Shown here: piece after piece, positions 25,272 through 34,241 of the stretch
Numbering within the stretch: position 1 is the first letter of the stretch
Layout: the number at the start of each line of letters is the position of its first letter
NCBI RefSeq assembly: GCF_018403685.1
Contig: NZ_BOVK01000037.1
Span: 1 to 64,000 of the forward strand
Length of the DNA: 64,000 nucleotides
Direction of reading: 5' to 3'
DNA from: Xylanibacillus composti
GTDB taxonomy: Bacteria; Bacillota; Bacilli; Paenibacillales; K13
Position numbers and translations under genes: made by a program
The notes under the pieces: model-generated
Told to the model about the DNA's origin: nothing
Seen by the model: the letters and a program-made list of their open reading frames with translations, nothing else
Databases searched by the model: none

Positions 25272-26732
25272 TTATTTGGATCGCTTGCCCCTGCTCCTGC
25301 GACCGCCGGACGCTCCCGATCCCTTGCCTTGTCCGGCTGCTCGGGATGGCATTGCGCCTGCCCGTCCTCCCTGCTTGCGCGAGCCGCTCCCGCTCTTGAC
25401 CGGGCGCTTGGTCGCATGAGCATCGGCATTGCGCTGCGGCTTGCCCGCTCCGCGGCGGTCTCCATTGTCCGCTTCCCGATTGCTCCGCCGCTCCGCACTC
25501 TGCTTGCCTCCGCCGCGCCGATCAACTGAGCGTGCTTCCCGACCAGGCCGCTCCGCCGACAAGCCCTTGCCAGTATGAACTTGACGCCCAGTCTCAGCTT
25601 CTCTCGTTCGGGACCGCCCTTGTCCCGGGCTGCGCTTCACTGTCATGCCGATGGCTCGTTCAATGGACTGCATGGCGGCGTGGTCCCGTGTTGTCAGCAG
25701 CGTAATGGCCATGCCCTCCTGCCCGGCACGTCCCGTGCGGCCGATGCGATGAATATAACTTTCCGCATCGCCGGGAATGTCGTAGTTGAAAATATGCGTA
25801 ACGCCCTCCACATCCAGGCCTCGGGCTGCAACATCGGTGGCGACCAGCACCTGCAGCTTCGCTTCACGGAATCGCTTCATTACCTGCTCGCGCTTCGCCT
25901 GCGTGAGATCGCCGTGCAGCTCATCGACTTGAATCCCATGCTCCTGCAGGTTAGAAGCAAGCTTCTTCGCCCGGATCTTCGTCCGGCAGAAGACGACCGC
26001 CAAATACGGATTCAGCTCTTCTATCAGCTGGAGCAAGGTCGGCAGCTTGCCGCGATCCGTCGTCTCATACGCTGCTTGGTTGATGCCTTCCAGGGTGACG
26101 GTCTTGCCCTGAATCCGAATATCCGCGGCATCCTTCGTATAGGCAGCGGCCAGTCTGCGAACCGCATCGGACAAGGTGGCGGAGAACAGCAGCGTCTGCC
26201 GGTCGTCCGGCGTTTGTTCGATGATCGCCTGCACCTCAGGCAGAAAGCCCATATGCAGCATTTGGTCCGCCTCGTCCAGCACAAGTGTGCGAATGCCCCG
26301 GATATGGACAGTCTGCCTGCGCAGATGATCGAGCAGCCTCCCCGGCGTCGCTACAATGACGGCAGGCGCATTCCGCAGCTGCCGGACTTGCTTTTCTACA
26401 TCCTGCCCGCCATATACGGCCAACACGGTGGCGCCTGCGGCCGGAGCGAGCTTTTTCATTTCATCGGTGATCTGAATGGCCAGCTCGCGTGTCGGCGCGA
26501 GGATTAAAGCTTGCGTGCTGGATCGCAGGTCCGATAATGCTTCGATGATAGGCAGAATAAAGGCCAGTGTTTTTCCCGTTCCAGTCTGGGCCTGGGCCAG
26601 CACGTCCCGTCCCGCCAGCGCCGCCGGAATGACTTGCTTTTGTACCGGGGTAGGTGTGTGAATACCGTTCTGCTGCAGCACATCCGCAAGTTCCCGCCGA
26701 ATGCCTAATGCCTGAAAGTCTGTAAGCTTCAT
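25272..26732 (-). CDS. DEAD-box ATP-dependent RNA helicase
   Basis: A 486-residue RNA helicase. The core motifs are all present in order: Q motif ..TPVQKQVIP, AQTGTGKT, PTRELAIQ, TPGRLLDHL, DEAD in VLDEADQML, SAT in LFSATLS, VATDVAARGLD, and HRIGRTGRAG. After residue about 365 the chain becomes a long basic, Arg/Gly/Ser-rich tail that probably binds RNA. Length is near CshA (494), but the tail differs, so I give no gene symbol. Likely roles are mRNA turnover, ribosome assembly or cold adaptation. Confidence 0.92.
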   Translation of the reverse strand: MKLTDFQALGIRRELADVLQQNGIHTPTPVQKQVIPAALAGRDVLAQAQTGTGKTLAFILPIIEALSDLRSSTQALILAPTRELAIQITDEMKKLAPAAGATVLAVYGGQDVEKQVRQLRNAPAVIVATPGRLLDHLRRQTVHIRGIRTLVLDEADQMLHMGFLPEVQAIIEQTPDDRQTLLFSATLSDAVRRLAAAYTKDAADIRIQGKTVTLEGINQAAYETTDRGKLPTLLQLIEELNPYLAVVFCRTKIRAKKLASNLQEHGIQVDELHGDLTQAKREQVMKRFREAKLQVLVATDVAARGLDVEGVTHIFNYDIPGDAESYIHRIGRTGRAGQEGMAITLLTTRDHAAMQSIERAIGMTVKRSPGQGRSRTREAETGRQVHTGKGLSAERPGREARSVDRRGGGKQSAERRSNREADNGDRRGAGKPQRNADAHATKRPVKSGSGSRKQGGRAGAMPSRAAGQGKGSGASGGRRSRGKRSK

Positions 26733-26822
26733 TTTCTTGTCCCTCGTCTCTTCCTATGAACCTGCTGGCATCGTCCCCGACAGGAGCCGGGGACATAACT
26801 CTGTGAAGCTGTATTCTTCGGT

Positions 26823-26996
26823 CTAAGGTTCGTAGATTTCGTCTAATTCGGTATGTTCCCGGTCGGCCGCGTGTTGAATGGCCTCGTCCGTCTCGCTGCT
26901 GCCCTGCATGCGGACAGCCGCTTGAGCTTGCTTCTCCAACTGCTCCTCGATTTGACCGTTGCCGTGCGCTTCCTGATGCTGCCTGCTTGTCGCCAT
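26823..26996 (-). CDS. 57-residue hydrophilic hypothetical protein
   Basis: A short frame beginning MATSRQHQEAHGNGQIEEQL with an ideal GGAGG site seven bases before the ATG. The product is very rich in Gln, Glu, Ala and His and carries no hydrophobic stretch; it is probably largely helical or unstructured. It is close to, and in line with, the helicase gene (90 bp upstream of it). Small Glu/Gln-rich proteins of this kind are frequent in spore formers, but no function can be assigned. Confidence 0.65.
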   Translation of the reverse strand: MATSRQHQEAHGNGQIEEQLEKQAQAAVRMQGSSETDEAIQHAADREHTELDEIYEP

Positions 26997-27272
26997 ATGT
27001 ATGCCTCCTTATGGGGTGCTTTTTCCTGAAAATTGACAACAGGCTTATTATGACCCCTTCGCCGGAAAGCTATGAAAGGAGCTGTTTATCGTGGAAGACA
27101 GCGAATGCACGGGCAGGTAAGTGCGACTTCCTGTACCTTGAGGCTTTTTTCTGTTCCGAGTGGGGTGGATCGAAAAAAAACTGTTACCTACACCATAACA
27201 TACGGGCTTATGCAATGCCATCCGCTCCTATTCCACCTATAGGTTGACCTGCCGGAACACTAAGAGTCGGGC

Positions 27273-27345
27273 TCTAGTCTCCCAGGCAGAACAATTTGAT
27301 CCAAGCCGTATTCGTTACGGCTTAGCTCCTATGCCTGACCCTAGA
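27273..27345. ncRNA. candidate structured RNA element, unassigned
   Basis: Three nested inverted repeats with consistent spacing: TCTAG with CTAGA (27273 / 27341), CAGGCA with TGCCTG (27283 / 27332), and AAGCCGT with ACGGCTT (27303 / 27317). They can fold into one long hairpin with two internal loops. It does not match a riboswitch class I know. Strand is undetermined. It lies between small genes and the 162-bp repeat array. Confidence 0.35.
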
Positions 27346-27410
27346 CGTTCGGCCATTGTGATGAATCATGCCATGAAAACGCTGTTGCTGACTTAGCCAG
27401 CTACTTTTAA

Positions 27411-28130
27411 CGGACACGCTTGACCGTTAAAAGGCGAAAGGAGCGTTTTCGGCATACCAGCGGACATGGATGACCGGTAGCGATAAATGGAGCGGTCAAA
27501 AGCGGGGGTTTTGACCTCTAATGGACATCGGCGACCGTTAGATAATCGAAGTGACGTTTTTTCCGCTCTAATGGACATCCATGTCCGGTAAAGGACGAAA
27601 GGAGCGTTTTTGGGCATACCAGCGGACATGGATGACCGGTAGCGATGAATGGAGCGGTCAAAAGCTAGAGTTTTGACCTCTAATGGACATCGGCGACCGT
27701 TAGATAACCGAAGTGACGTTTTTTCCGCTCTAATGGACATCCATGTCCGGTAAAGGACGAAAGGAGCGTTTTTCGGCATTCCAGCGGACATGGATGACCG
27801 GTAGCGATGAATGGAGCGGTCAAAAGCTAGAGTTTTGACCTCTAATGGACATCGGCGACCGTTAGATAACCGAATGGACGTTTTTTCCGCTCTAATGGAC
27901 ATCCATGTCCGGTAAAGGACGAAAGGAGCGTTTTTCGGCATTCCAGCGGACATGGATGACCGGTAGCGATGAATGGAGCGGTCAAAAGCGGGGATCTTGA
28001 CCTCTAATGGACATCGGCGACCGTTAGATAATCGAAGTGACGTTTTTTCCGCTCTAATGGACATCCATGTCCGGTAAAGGACGAAAGGAGCGTTTCTCGG
28101 CATTCCAGCTGACACGCATGACCGCTATAA
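27411..28130. repeat. tandem array with a 162-bp period built from three GGACAT modules
   Basis: The string CGGACATGGATGACCGGTAG recurs at 27461, 27623, 27785 and 27947, with variants before (27417) and after (28109): a constant 162-bp period. Each unit holds three modules about 50-61 bp apart that begin with (C/T)GGACA: one followed by TGGATGACCGG, one by TCGGCGACCGTTAG and one by the palindrome GGACATCCATGTCC. Long open frames here are translations of the repeat and show no protein family. The modules recur at 10487-10562. Confidence 0.93.
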
Positions 28131-28263
28131 ATTCAACTGACTGGACCAGTCCCATCCTTTCTGATCCCCCCCCCTTTTGCTACCGGCTCCCGCCGCTACG
28201 CTTTTTCGGCAGATAGGCGAGCAGGTAAGCAGCAAGCTTTTCACCCGTTACGTTCCTGGCCCG
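28131..28263. other. intergenic tail of the repeat array with a C9 run
   Basis: Contains nine C at 28166-28174 in non-coding sequence. No gene, promoter or known RNA was recognised here. Confidence 0.4.
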
Positions 28264-28267
28264 CATA

Positions 28268-28302
28268 TAAAAACACCGGAACCCTCCCGGGCTCCGGTTC
28301 CT
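28268..28302 (-). terminator. rho-independent terminator of the gbsR-like gene
   Basis: Inverted repeat GGAACC / GGTTCC with a GC-rich inner part, followed on the minus strand by GTGTTTTTATA. It begins 7 bp after the stop codon at 28309. Confidence 0.8.
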
Positions 28303-28308
28303 CGTATG

Positions 28309-28878
28309 CTATGCATCGGTCGACTTCGGCACCAGCTTGAAAATCTCTCCCGATTCGAGAGCATCGATCAAGCGGTCCAGCCAATCGTAATATTCTACTG
28401 CGTTCACAATCTTCTCAATATCCATGCGCAGAATTTCTTGCAGCTCCTTGTTGTCCGTGTATTCCGCAAGAAGCGTTTCCATTTCCCGTCTCGATTTCTG
28501 CAGGGATTGCAAGTTCATCTCTATGGATTTGCGCCATTTGATGACGAAGAAATCAGCGAAGGTCTGGTACCAATCCGGCTCGACTTCATACAAATCCTTG
28601 CGCACTCCCTTGCCCCACACCTTGTGGATCATTTTGAGGTCATTCAAGGTGCGCATACCGGTACTGACGCTTGTTTTGCTCAACCCCATTGTTTCTACCA
28701 TCTCGTCCAAGGTGACCGGTCCATTGCGGAAAAACATGTTGCCATACAAATGACCGACAGATAGCGTCACGCCGTATAAGTCCATGTTTTTGCCGATAGA
28801 CTCAATGACCCGCTGTCTTGCCTTGACCAGCCGTGCTCTGGCTTCATCGGATAGTTGCTCCAATTCGCTATTCTCCAT
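28309..28878 (-). CDS. gbsR: GbsR/MarR-family repressor of osmoprotectant uptake
   Basis: A 189-residue regulator of the GbsR branch of MarR proteins. Hallmarks are ARQRVIESIGKNMDLYGVTLSVGHLYG near the N-terminus and a winged helix-turn-helix (VTLDEMVETMGLSKTSVSTGMRTLNDLKMIHKVW), then a helical tail. In Bacillus, GbsR represses choline conversion and the OpuB transporter and is relieved by choline; related OpcR acts on OpuC. Here it is divergent from opuAA-AB-AC with a 263-bp gap, so it most likely represses that operon. The inducing ligand is inferred from the family. Confidence 0.88.
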   Translation of the reverse strand: MENSELEQLSDEARARLVKARQRVIESIGKNMDLYGVTLSVGHLYGNMFFRNGPVTLDEMVETMGLSKTSVSTGMRTLNDLKMIHKVWGKGVRKDLYEVEPDWYQTFADFFVIKWRKSIEMNLQSLQKSRREMETLLAEYTDNKELQEILRMDIEKIVNAVEYYDWLDRLIDALESGEIFKLVPKSTDA

Positions 28879-29141
28879 TCACTCGCCTCCTCCATGCCCG
28901 GCTTGCGGGATGAGCTGCAATCCTATTGACTATCATTGTAAAAAAGTTAGGGAGGAATGTAAAGGAAGGGAAACGGGAGCATTTAGCAGAACGAAGGAGC
29001 ATTTGCACTGTACAGTTAGTAAAGTTAAAACTGTACGTTCTATATAACAAGTTACAACGGTTGATTCTGAAATTATTTTCCTTAACAATGGTAACAAGGC
29101 AGCAATCGTGAACGAAACAAATGAAAAAGCGAGGTGAAGGC
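28879..29141. promoter_or_regulatory. gbsR-opuA divergent control region with ACTGTACAGT palindrome
   Basis: The gap contains a perfect 10-bp palindrome ACTGTACAGT at 29007-29016 and a second half-like copy AACTGTACGTT at 29029-29039, followed by an AT-rich TATATAAC stretch at 29041. This is a plausible operator and promoter for the opuA genes. No confident -35/-10 pair could be set. Confidence 0.45.
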
Positions 29142-30335
29142 ATGCCCATTATCGAGGTGAAGGGATTAACGAAAATATTCGGCCCCAACCCGAAGCGAGC
29201 AATAGCTATGCTGGCCAAGGGCTTGAACAAGGACCGGATTTATCACGAAACAAAGTTGACCGTAGGCGTCAACCAAGCCACCTTTTCGATTGAGGAGGGC
29301 GAAATCTTCGTTATTATGGGCTTGTCCGGCAGTGGCAAGTCTACCTTGGTTCGCCTGCTGAATCGGCTCATTGAGCCTACAGACGGTCAGGTGCTGATCA
29401 AGGGCAAGGATATTGTGAAGATGTCCAAGGAACAGCTGCGCGAGGTTCGCCGCAAGCAAATCAGCATGGTGTTCCAGAAGTTCGCGCTCTTTCCTCACCG
29501 AACCGTACTGGAGAATACGGAGTACGGCTTGGAGATTCAGGGGATCGACAAAAACGAGCGGCGACAGCGGGCTATGGAGGCGTTGGAGCTTGTCGGCTTG
29601 AAAAACTGGGAGAACAGCAAGCCCGACCAGCTGAGCGGCGGCATGCAACAGCGGGTTGGTCTGGCCCGCGGCTTGGCGAACGACCCGGACGTGCTGCTAA
29701 TGGACGAAGCGTTCAGCGCGCTCGATCCATTAATTCGCAAGGATATGCAGGACGAATTGCTGGAGCTGCAGGCGCGCATGAAGAAGACGATCGTCTTCAT
29801 CACGCATGACCTGGATGAAGCGCTTCGCATCGGGGACCGCATCGCGCTTATGAAGGACGGGGCTATCGTCCAAATTGGCACGCCGGAAGAAATCATGACC
29901 AATCCGGCTAATGAGTATGTGGAGCGGTTCGTTGAGGATGTGGATCTATCCAAGGTCCTGACCGCATCCCATGTCATGAAGCGTCCCGTTACGATTGCCC
30001 CGGACCGCGGGCCGCGGGTGGCTCTGCAATTCATGAAGGAACACGGCGTTTCCAACGTGTATGTGGTGGACGGCTCGCGCAAACTGCTCGGAGCCGTTAC
30101 CGCTGAAGATGCTTCTCGGGCAGTGAAGGAGAACAAAACCTTGACTGACATCCTCATTAAGGATATTCCCACTGTTTCTGCAGATACCGTCCTGCATGAG
30201 CTGTTCGACCAAGTGAGCCAGGCGAAGGTGCCGCTCGCCGTACAGGATGAGAACGGACGGCTCAGCGGCATTGTGATCCGCGGCGCCGTGCTGGCAGCGC
30301 TGGCTGGAAGCACTGATCTGGAGGTGGGGTCATGA
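29142..30335 (+). CDS. opuAA: glycine betaine/proline ABC transporter ATP-binding protein
   Basis: A 397-residue ATPase of the ProV/OpuAA type. Starts with IEVKGLTKIFGPNPKRAIAM, then Walker A GLSGSGKST, signature LSGGMQQR, Walker B VLLMDEAFSALDP, and switch THDLDEALRIGDR. Two CBS domains occupy the last 120 residues (HVMKRPVTIAPDRGPRVALQFMK..; DIPTVSADTVLHELFDQ) and in this family sense ionic strength or cyclic-di-AMP. ATG 29142 is preferred because GAGGTGAAGG lies just before it; an upstream ATG at 29121 lacks one. It overlaps the permease gene by 4 bp. Confidence 0.93.
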   Translation: MPIIEVKGLTKIFGPNPKRAIAMLAKGLNKDRIYHETKLTVGVNQATFSIEEGEIFVIMGLSGSGKSTLVRLLNRLIEPTDGQVLIKGKDIVKMSKEQLREVRRKQISMVFQKFALFPHRTVLENTEYGLEIQGIDKNERRQRAMEALELVGLKNWENSKPDQLSGGMQQRVGLARGLANDPDVLLMDEAFSALDPLIRKDMQDELLELQARMKKTIVFITHDLDEALRIGDRIALMKDGAIVQIGTPEEIMTNPANEYVERFVEDVDLSKVLTASHVMKRPVTIAPDRGPRVALQFMKEHGVSNVYVVDGSRKLLGAVTAEDASRAVKENKTLTDILIKDIPTVSADTVLHELFDQVSQAKVPLAVQDENGRLSGIVIRGAVLAALAGSTDLEVGS

Positions 30336-31174
30336 GTATACCGAAAATCCCGCTCTCCCACTGGGTAGATCAGTTCGTCGATTGGCTGGGCAAGCATGTG
30401 TCGCCGCTCTTTGACCTGATTAAAGCGGTTATCGGCTTTACTGTAGACAGCTTCGAGTGGGCCCTGACGGTCATGCCTGCATTGGTCGTCATTGTGATCT
30501 TTACCGTTCTTGCTTATGCAGCCGCTCGGATCCGAGTAGCCTTGTTCACTTTACTGGGCTTTCTGCTAATTTGGAATTTGGGTTACTGGGATGTGACCAT
30601 GCAAACGTTGGCTCTTGTGCTGACGGCTGCCATTATCTCTATCGTCTTGGGGGTTCCGCTCGGCATCCTGTGTGCCAGCAATAATCGCGTGCAGGCCGTC
30701 GTTACTCCTGTGCTTGACTTCATGCAGACGATGCCGGCCTTTGTATACTTACTGCCAGCTGTGTCGTTCTTTTCGCTCGGAATGGTGCCGGGGGTTGTGG
30801 CCTCTGTCATTTTCGCGATTCCGCCAACTATTCGTCTGACGAATCTAGGCATCCGCCAGGTTCCGAAGGACTTGACGGAAGCGGCTGACGCATTCGGCTC
30901 GACGCCGATGCAGAAGCTGGTCAAGCTGGAAATACCTCTGGCGGTGCCAACTATCATGGCCGGCATTAACCAAACCATTATGCTGTCCCTGTCGATGGTC
31001 GTCATTGCCTCGATGATCGGGGCGCAGGGTGTAGGCGTCAACGTGCTTCGCGCCGTCACCCAAACTCAAGTAGGCGTAGGCTTTGAGGCCGGATTGGCCG
31101 TTGTTATATTAGCGGTTGTGCTCGACCGCGTTACCCAAAGCTTAGTACAAAACAAAAGGAGTGGTTCGAAGTGA
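30332..31174 (+). CDS. opuAB: glycine betaine ABC transporter permease
   Basis: A 280-residue integral membrane subunit of the ProW/OpuAB type, with about six to seven transmembrane helices. The inner-membrane-component loop reads IPPTIRLTNLGIRQVPKDLTEAADAFGSTPMQKLVKLEIPLA, the EAA-like docking segment. The preceding helix region (MQTMPAFVYLLPAVSFFSLGMVPGVVA) is family-typical. ATGA-type overlap with the ATPase gene and a 4-bp overlap with the binding-protein gene show translational coupling. With its neighbours it imports glycine betaine or a related osmoprotectant. Confidence 0.93.
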   Translation: MSIPKIPLSHWVDQFVDWLGKHVSPLFDLIKAVIGFTVDSFEWALTVMPALVVIVIFTVLAYAAARIRVALFTLLGFLLIWNLGYWDVTMQTLALVLTAAIISIVLGVPLGILCASNNRVQAVVTPVLDFMQTMPAFVYLLPAVSFFSLGMVPGVVASVIFAIPPTIRLTNLGIRQVPKDLTEAADAFGSTPMQKLVKLEIPLAVPTIMAGINQTIMLSLSMVVIASMIGAQGVGVNVLRAVTQTQVGVGFEAGLAVVILAVVLDRVTQSLVQNKRSGSK

Positions 31175-32037
31175 AGAAAAGTTTAACCCTGATGCTCAGT
31201 GTGGTATTCCTGTTCTCTCTCGTATTGGCAGGTTGTTCCGGCGGCGAGGACAAGAAACAGATCAAGCTCGCTTACGTGGCGTGGGATTCCGAAATTGCCA
31301 GCACGAACGTAGTCAAGACTGTATTGGAAGAGAAGCTGGGCTATGAAGTAGAGATGCTGCAGGTTGACGCTGGTCCAATGTGGCAAGGCGTTTCGGACGG
31401 CAGTGCGGACGCGATGGTAGCGGCTTGGCTGCCAGGCACGCATCAATCTTATTATGAGCGTTTTGAAGGACAATTCGAAGATCTGGGAGCGAACCTGGAG
31501 GGCGCGGCCATCGGCCTGGTCGTTCCGACTTACGTAGAAGCGAATTCGATTGAGGACTTGGCTGATCCGGCCGTAGCCGAACTGTTCGGCGGCGAAATCA
31601 TCGGCATCGAGCCAGGCGCAGGCGTCATGACCGCAACCGAGAACGCGATTGAAGCGTATGGTCTGGATCTGACACTGGTGAACAGCTCCTCCGCAGCCAT
31701 GGCTCAAGAGTTGCAAAAAGCCTATGACGAGCAAAGAGCTATAGCCGTAACAGGCTGGACGCCTCACTGGAAGTTCGCCAAGATGGACCTGAAGTATCTG
31801 GAAGACCCGCAGGGCGTATTTGGGGAAGCGGAGCATATCAACACGATTGTCCGTCAAGGACTTGCCGAAGATATGCCCGACGCCTACAAGCTCCTGGACC
31901 AATTCAACTGGTCCCCGGATGATATGGCCGCAGTAATGGTCGCCATCCAGGAAGGCACGGATCCTGAGGCAGCGGCCAAAGCATGGGTCGATGCCAATGA
32001 AGACAAAGTCAACGCTTGGCTCGAAGGCGTTGAGTAA
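31171..32037 (+). CDS. opuAC: glycine betaine substrate-binding lipoprotein
   Basis: A 288-residue OpuAC/ProX-type binding lipoprotein. Start is GTG 31171; the signal peptide ends in LVLAGC with the lipidated Cys at residue 22. Family motifs: AYVAWDSEIASTNVVKTVLEE, VDAGPMWQGVSDGSADAMVAAWLPGTHQ and VTGWTPHWKFAKMDLKYLEDP, which include the Trp residues that form the aromatic cage around the quaternary ammonium. It sits outside the membrane and delivers ligand to the permease. Betaine is the likeliest ligand; proline betaine or another compatible solute is possible. Confidence 0.92.
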   Translation: MKKSLTLMLSVVFLFSLVLAGCSGGEDKKQIKLAYVAWDSEIASTNVVKTVLEEKLGYEVEMLQVDAGPMWQGVSDGSADAMVAAWLPGTHQSYYERFEGQFEDLGANLEGAAIGLVVPTYVEANSIEDLADPAVAELFGGEIIGIEPGAGVMTATENAIEAYGLDLTLVNSSSAAMAQELQKAYDEQRAIAVTGWTPHWKFAKMDLKYLEDPQGVFGEAEHINTIVRQGLAEDMPDAYKLLDQFNWSPDDMAAVMVAIQEGTDPEAAAKAWVDANEDKVNAWLEGVE

Positions 32038-32044
32038 TTGGCGC

Positions 32045-32109
32045 GAATCGGACTAAATCCGATTCGTCGGTGGCAAGGGTCGGGCGGGAGTTTGACCGAT
32101 GCGACCCTT
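32045..32109 (+). other. two perfect hairpins directly after opuAC
   Basis: AATCGGA / TCCGATT at 32045-32063 and AAGGGTCG / CGACCCTT at about 32074-32109 are inverted repeats between the stop codon and the terminator. Neither has a T-tail. They may protect the mRNA 3' end or be part of a longer fold. Confidence 0.45.
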
Positions 32110-32119
32110 AGCGACAACG

Positions 32120-32159
32120 AGCCGCTCTGGAAGTCTTACTCGACTTCGGGGCGGCTTTT
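32120..32159 (+). terminator. rho-independent terminator of the opuA operon
   Basis: Long imperfect stem AGCCGC..GGAAGTC / GACTTC..GCGGCT with a six-base loop, followed by TTTTG. Confidence 0.8.
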
Positions 32160-32946
32160 GCCGTTGGCGAAGAGTATGCGAAGCGATAGCCGGGCAGTCG
32201 CCGCTCACCTGCGGGCGAGACCGTTGCCCGAACAGTCTGGCGCGTATGGCTCAATCCCTCGGGCACTCCATTCGCGCGTTCCACTGGCGCACCCCGTTCG
32301 GCCTTTCATTGGCGCATTCCATTTGCCCACTCCCTAGGCCATTCCCGGACCTATCCCAGGCGCAACTCCCCCGCGCGTTCCATGGCGGGGACAGTGTGCG
32401 CGGGCGGCCTCGTTGTCCAAGAGATGGATTTATAGAAGTTCTTCCCTTAATTACTGGTAGCAACTTCCTGTAATAATTACGAATAAGGCGCAATATCGCT
32501 GATTTATTACCCATTTACCATTAATAGTTACGCTTCCTTCCACTCTTATTAGTAAAAAGGTAATAAAACACAAGAATGCCCCTATTTCCGATGAAATATA
32601 ATGAAGCTGCTACTAGTCCTTAATGGTACTCGTACTATTCGTAATCAATTAGCTGAATCGACCTCCAGCTGAGCTGACCTTCAGCCGAACGAACCTTGTA
32701 CTTACGCGCCCCGGCACTCCCTCATGGCTCGCGCCTCTCTTTCGCCCAAACTCTCCGGCTAGTGCGCGACCCGCGCGACCTTACTCTTCATGCACTGCTG
32801 ACACATTTCCTCGCACACTTTTCCTCTTACACCCTGCATTCCAACAAGCGCATCCCTTAGTACCTCTCGCCCGCGAACCCTCCTTGCACATTCCGCAAGC
32901 CTGCAAAGAACATGCCAGACTCACTGCTGCAGCGCTGGAAAAAAGT
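32160..32946. other. long intergenic region without a supported gene
   Basis: About 790 bp between the opuA operon and nagA. The first part is GC-rich with repeated GGCGCA/CATTCC-like words (32260-32340), the middle (32440-32650) is AT-rich with several TTACGAAT/TAATTA-like words, and the last part is C-rich. Frames are short, overlap on both strands and show no family features or ribosome sites. I see no known RNA. Confidence 0.5.
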
Positions 32947-34173
32947 TTAATTGGGAGAGGCGCTCACCTGTTTGCCTCGTACGTATACGGCTTCTACTTC
33001 CAGTTTGTCGTTCAATACGACGAGATCGGCGTCTTTGCCGGGGGCGATCGATCCTTTGCGGTCAGCGATGCCGATTTGCCGGGCGGGATGAGCCGTAAGC
33101 ATCGGCAGGACAGATGCAAGCGGCAGTCCGCTGAACTGGACTGCATTGCGCAGCGCTTGATCCATGGTCAGCATGCTGCCGGCCAAATCCTGGGTCGTCG
33201 CAAGCCGGACCTCGCCATGCCGGACATCCACCTCTTGTCCGCCCAGTTGATAGCGTCCTTCGGCGCAGCCGCATGCCTCTATTGCATCGGTTATGAGCAC
33301 GATTTTTTCCTGCGGCTTCGTGCGGAACACATAATCGATCAGCTCTGGCCGCACGTGAATCCCGTCACAGATCAGTTCCACAGTGAGCGCATCCAGCATG
33401 AGCGCAGCACCCGCAACACCGGGCTCGCGGTGATGCAGCGGGCGCATGCCGTTGAAAAGGTGCGTCACGTGAGAAGCCCCTGCCGCCACTGCTGCGCGCA
33501 CCTGCTCATACGTTGCATCGGAATGGCCGATAGACACGGTGATACCGCGTGAACGCGCATAGCGGATAACGGCCAGCGCATCGGGCAGCTCCGGCGCGAT
33601 CGTGATCAAGCGCACCTGATGGTCCGACAAGCGCAGGTACGTATCCAATTCCTCCTGCGAGGGCATGCGCATACGGTCCACGGGCTGCGCCCCGCATCGC
33701 GCAGGATTGAGGAACGGACCCTCGAGGTGAATGCCGACGATTTCCGCGCCGCCCGTGCCGCTCAGCATGGCCTGTCGTATGTTTTGCACAGCCTGTTCAG
33801 TAACGGCGCGTTCGGCCGTCATTGTCGTCGGCAGCCAGGACGTCGTCCCCTTGCTCGCATGAAACCTGGCGGCCTTCGCCACATCGGCTGCCGTTCCGCT
33901 CGTTACATCGAATCCGCCCCCGCCGTGCACATGCAAGTCGATAAAACCCGGAATAAGCATGCGGCCTTGCAGATCGATCCGGCACTCGGCATCCACGCTT
34001 GCTCGCCGTTCTGCATGTCCCGATGCGATGTGTCCATGCTGTTCCGTCTGCGCTTCAACAATTTCTGTGACGATGCCGTCGGCCGCAATCACATCCAGCC
34101 CCGTTCGCCATACGCCATCCAAAAAAACTTTGCCATTCGCAAATCGCTGTCTGCCCCCAAATTGCTGGTTCAC
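32947..34173 (-). CDS. nagA: N-acetylglucosamine-6-phosphate deacetylase
   Basis: A 408-residue amidohydrolase that converts GlcNAc-6-phosphate to glucosamine-6-phosphate and acetate in the cytoplasm. Metal and active-site motifs are in place: PGFIDLHVHGGGG near 75, IHLEGPFLNP with the metal-binding Glu near 145, SIGHSDATYEQ with His near 218, THLFNGM near 240 and LITDAIEACG with the catalytic Asp near 296. A slightly long N-terminus may reflect an internal start. It is the last gene of the amino-sugar operon, 68 bp after nagB. Confidence 0.94.
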   Translation of the reverse strand: MNQQFGGRQRFANGKVFLDGVWRTGLDVIAADGIVTEIVEAQTEQHGHIASGHAERRASVDAECRIDLQGRMLIPGFIDLHVHGGGGFDVTSGTAADVAKAARFHASKGTTSWLPTTMTAERAVTEQAVQNIRQAMLSGTGGAEIVGIHLEGPFLNPARCGAQPVDRMRMPSQEELDTYLRLSDHQVRLITIAPELPDALAVIRYARSRGITVSIGHSDATYEQVRAAVAAGASHVTHLFNGMRPLHHREPGVAGAALMLDALTVELICDGIHVRPELIDYVFRTKPQEKIVLITDAIEACGCAEGRYQLGGQEVDVRHGEVRLATTQDLAGSMLTMDQALRNAVQFSGLPLASVLPMLTAHPARQIGIADRKGSIAPGKDADLVVLNDKLEVEAVYVRGKQVSASPN

Positions 34174-34241
34174 CGATTTTCCTCCCTGTACAAGCGGCTT
34201 CGTCCTGAATCATCCTTACTGTATGCCAACACGGTACGCTC

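Noticed and set aside
27091-27120. Nine-residue GTG-started frame after AAGGAG
   Set aside because: Looks like a leader peptide by its ribosome site, but no attenuator or downstream gene on that strand follows.
27393-28115. A 240-codon minus-strand frame with four near-identical 54-residue repeats
   Set aside because: The repeat unit is 162 bp of non-coding DNA whose length is divisible by three, so the open frame is accidental; the same modules occur out of frame at 10.5 kb.
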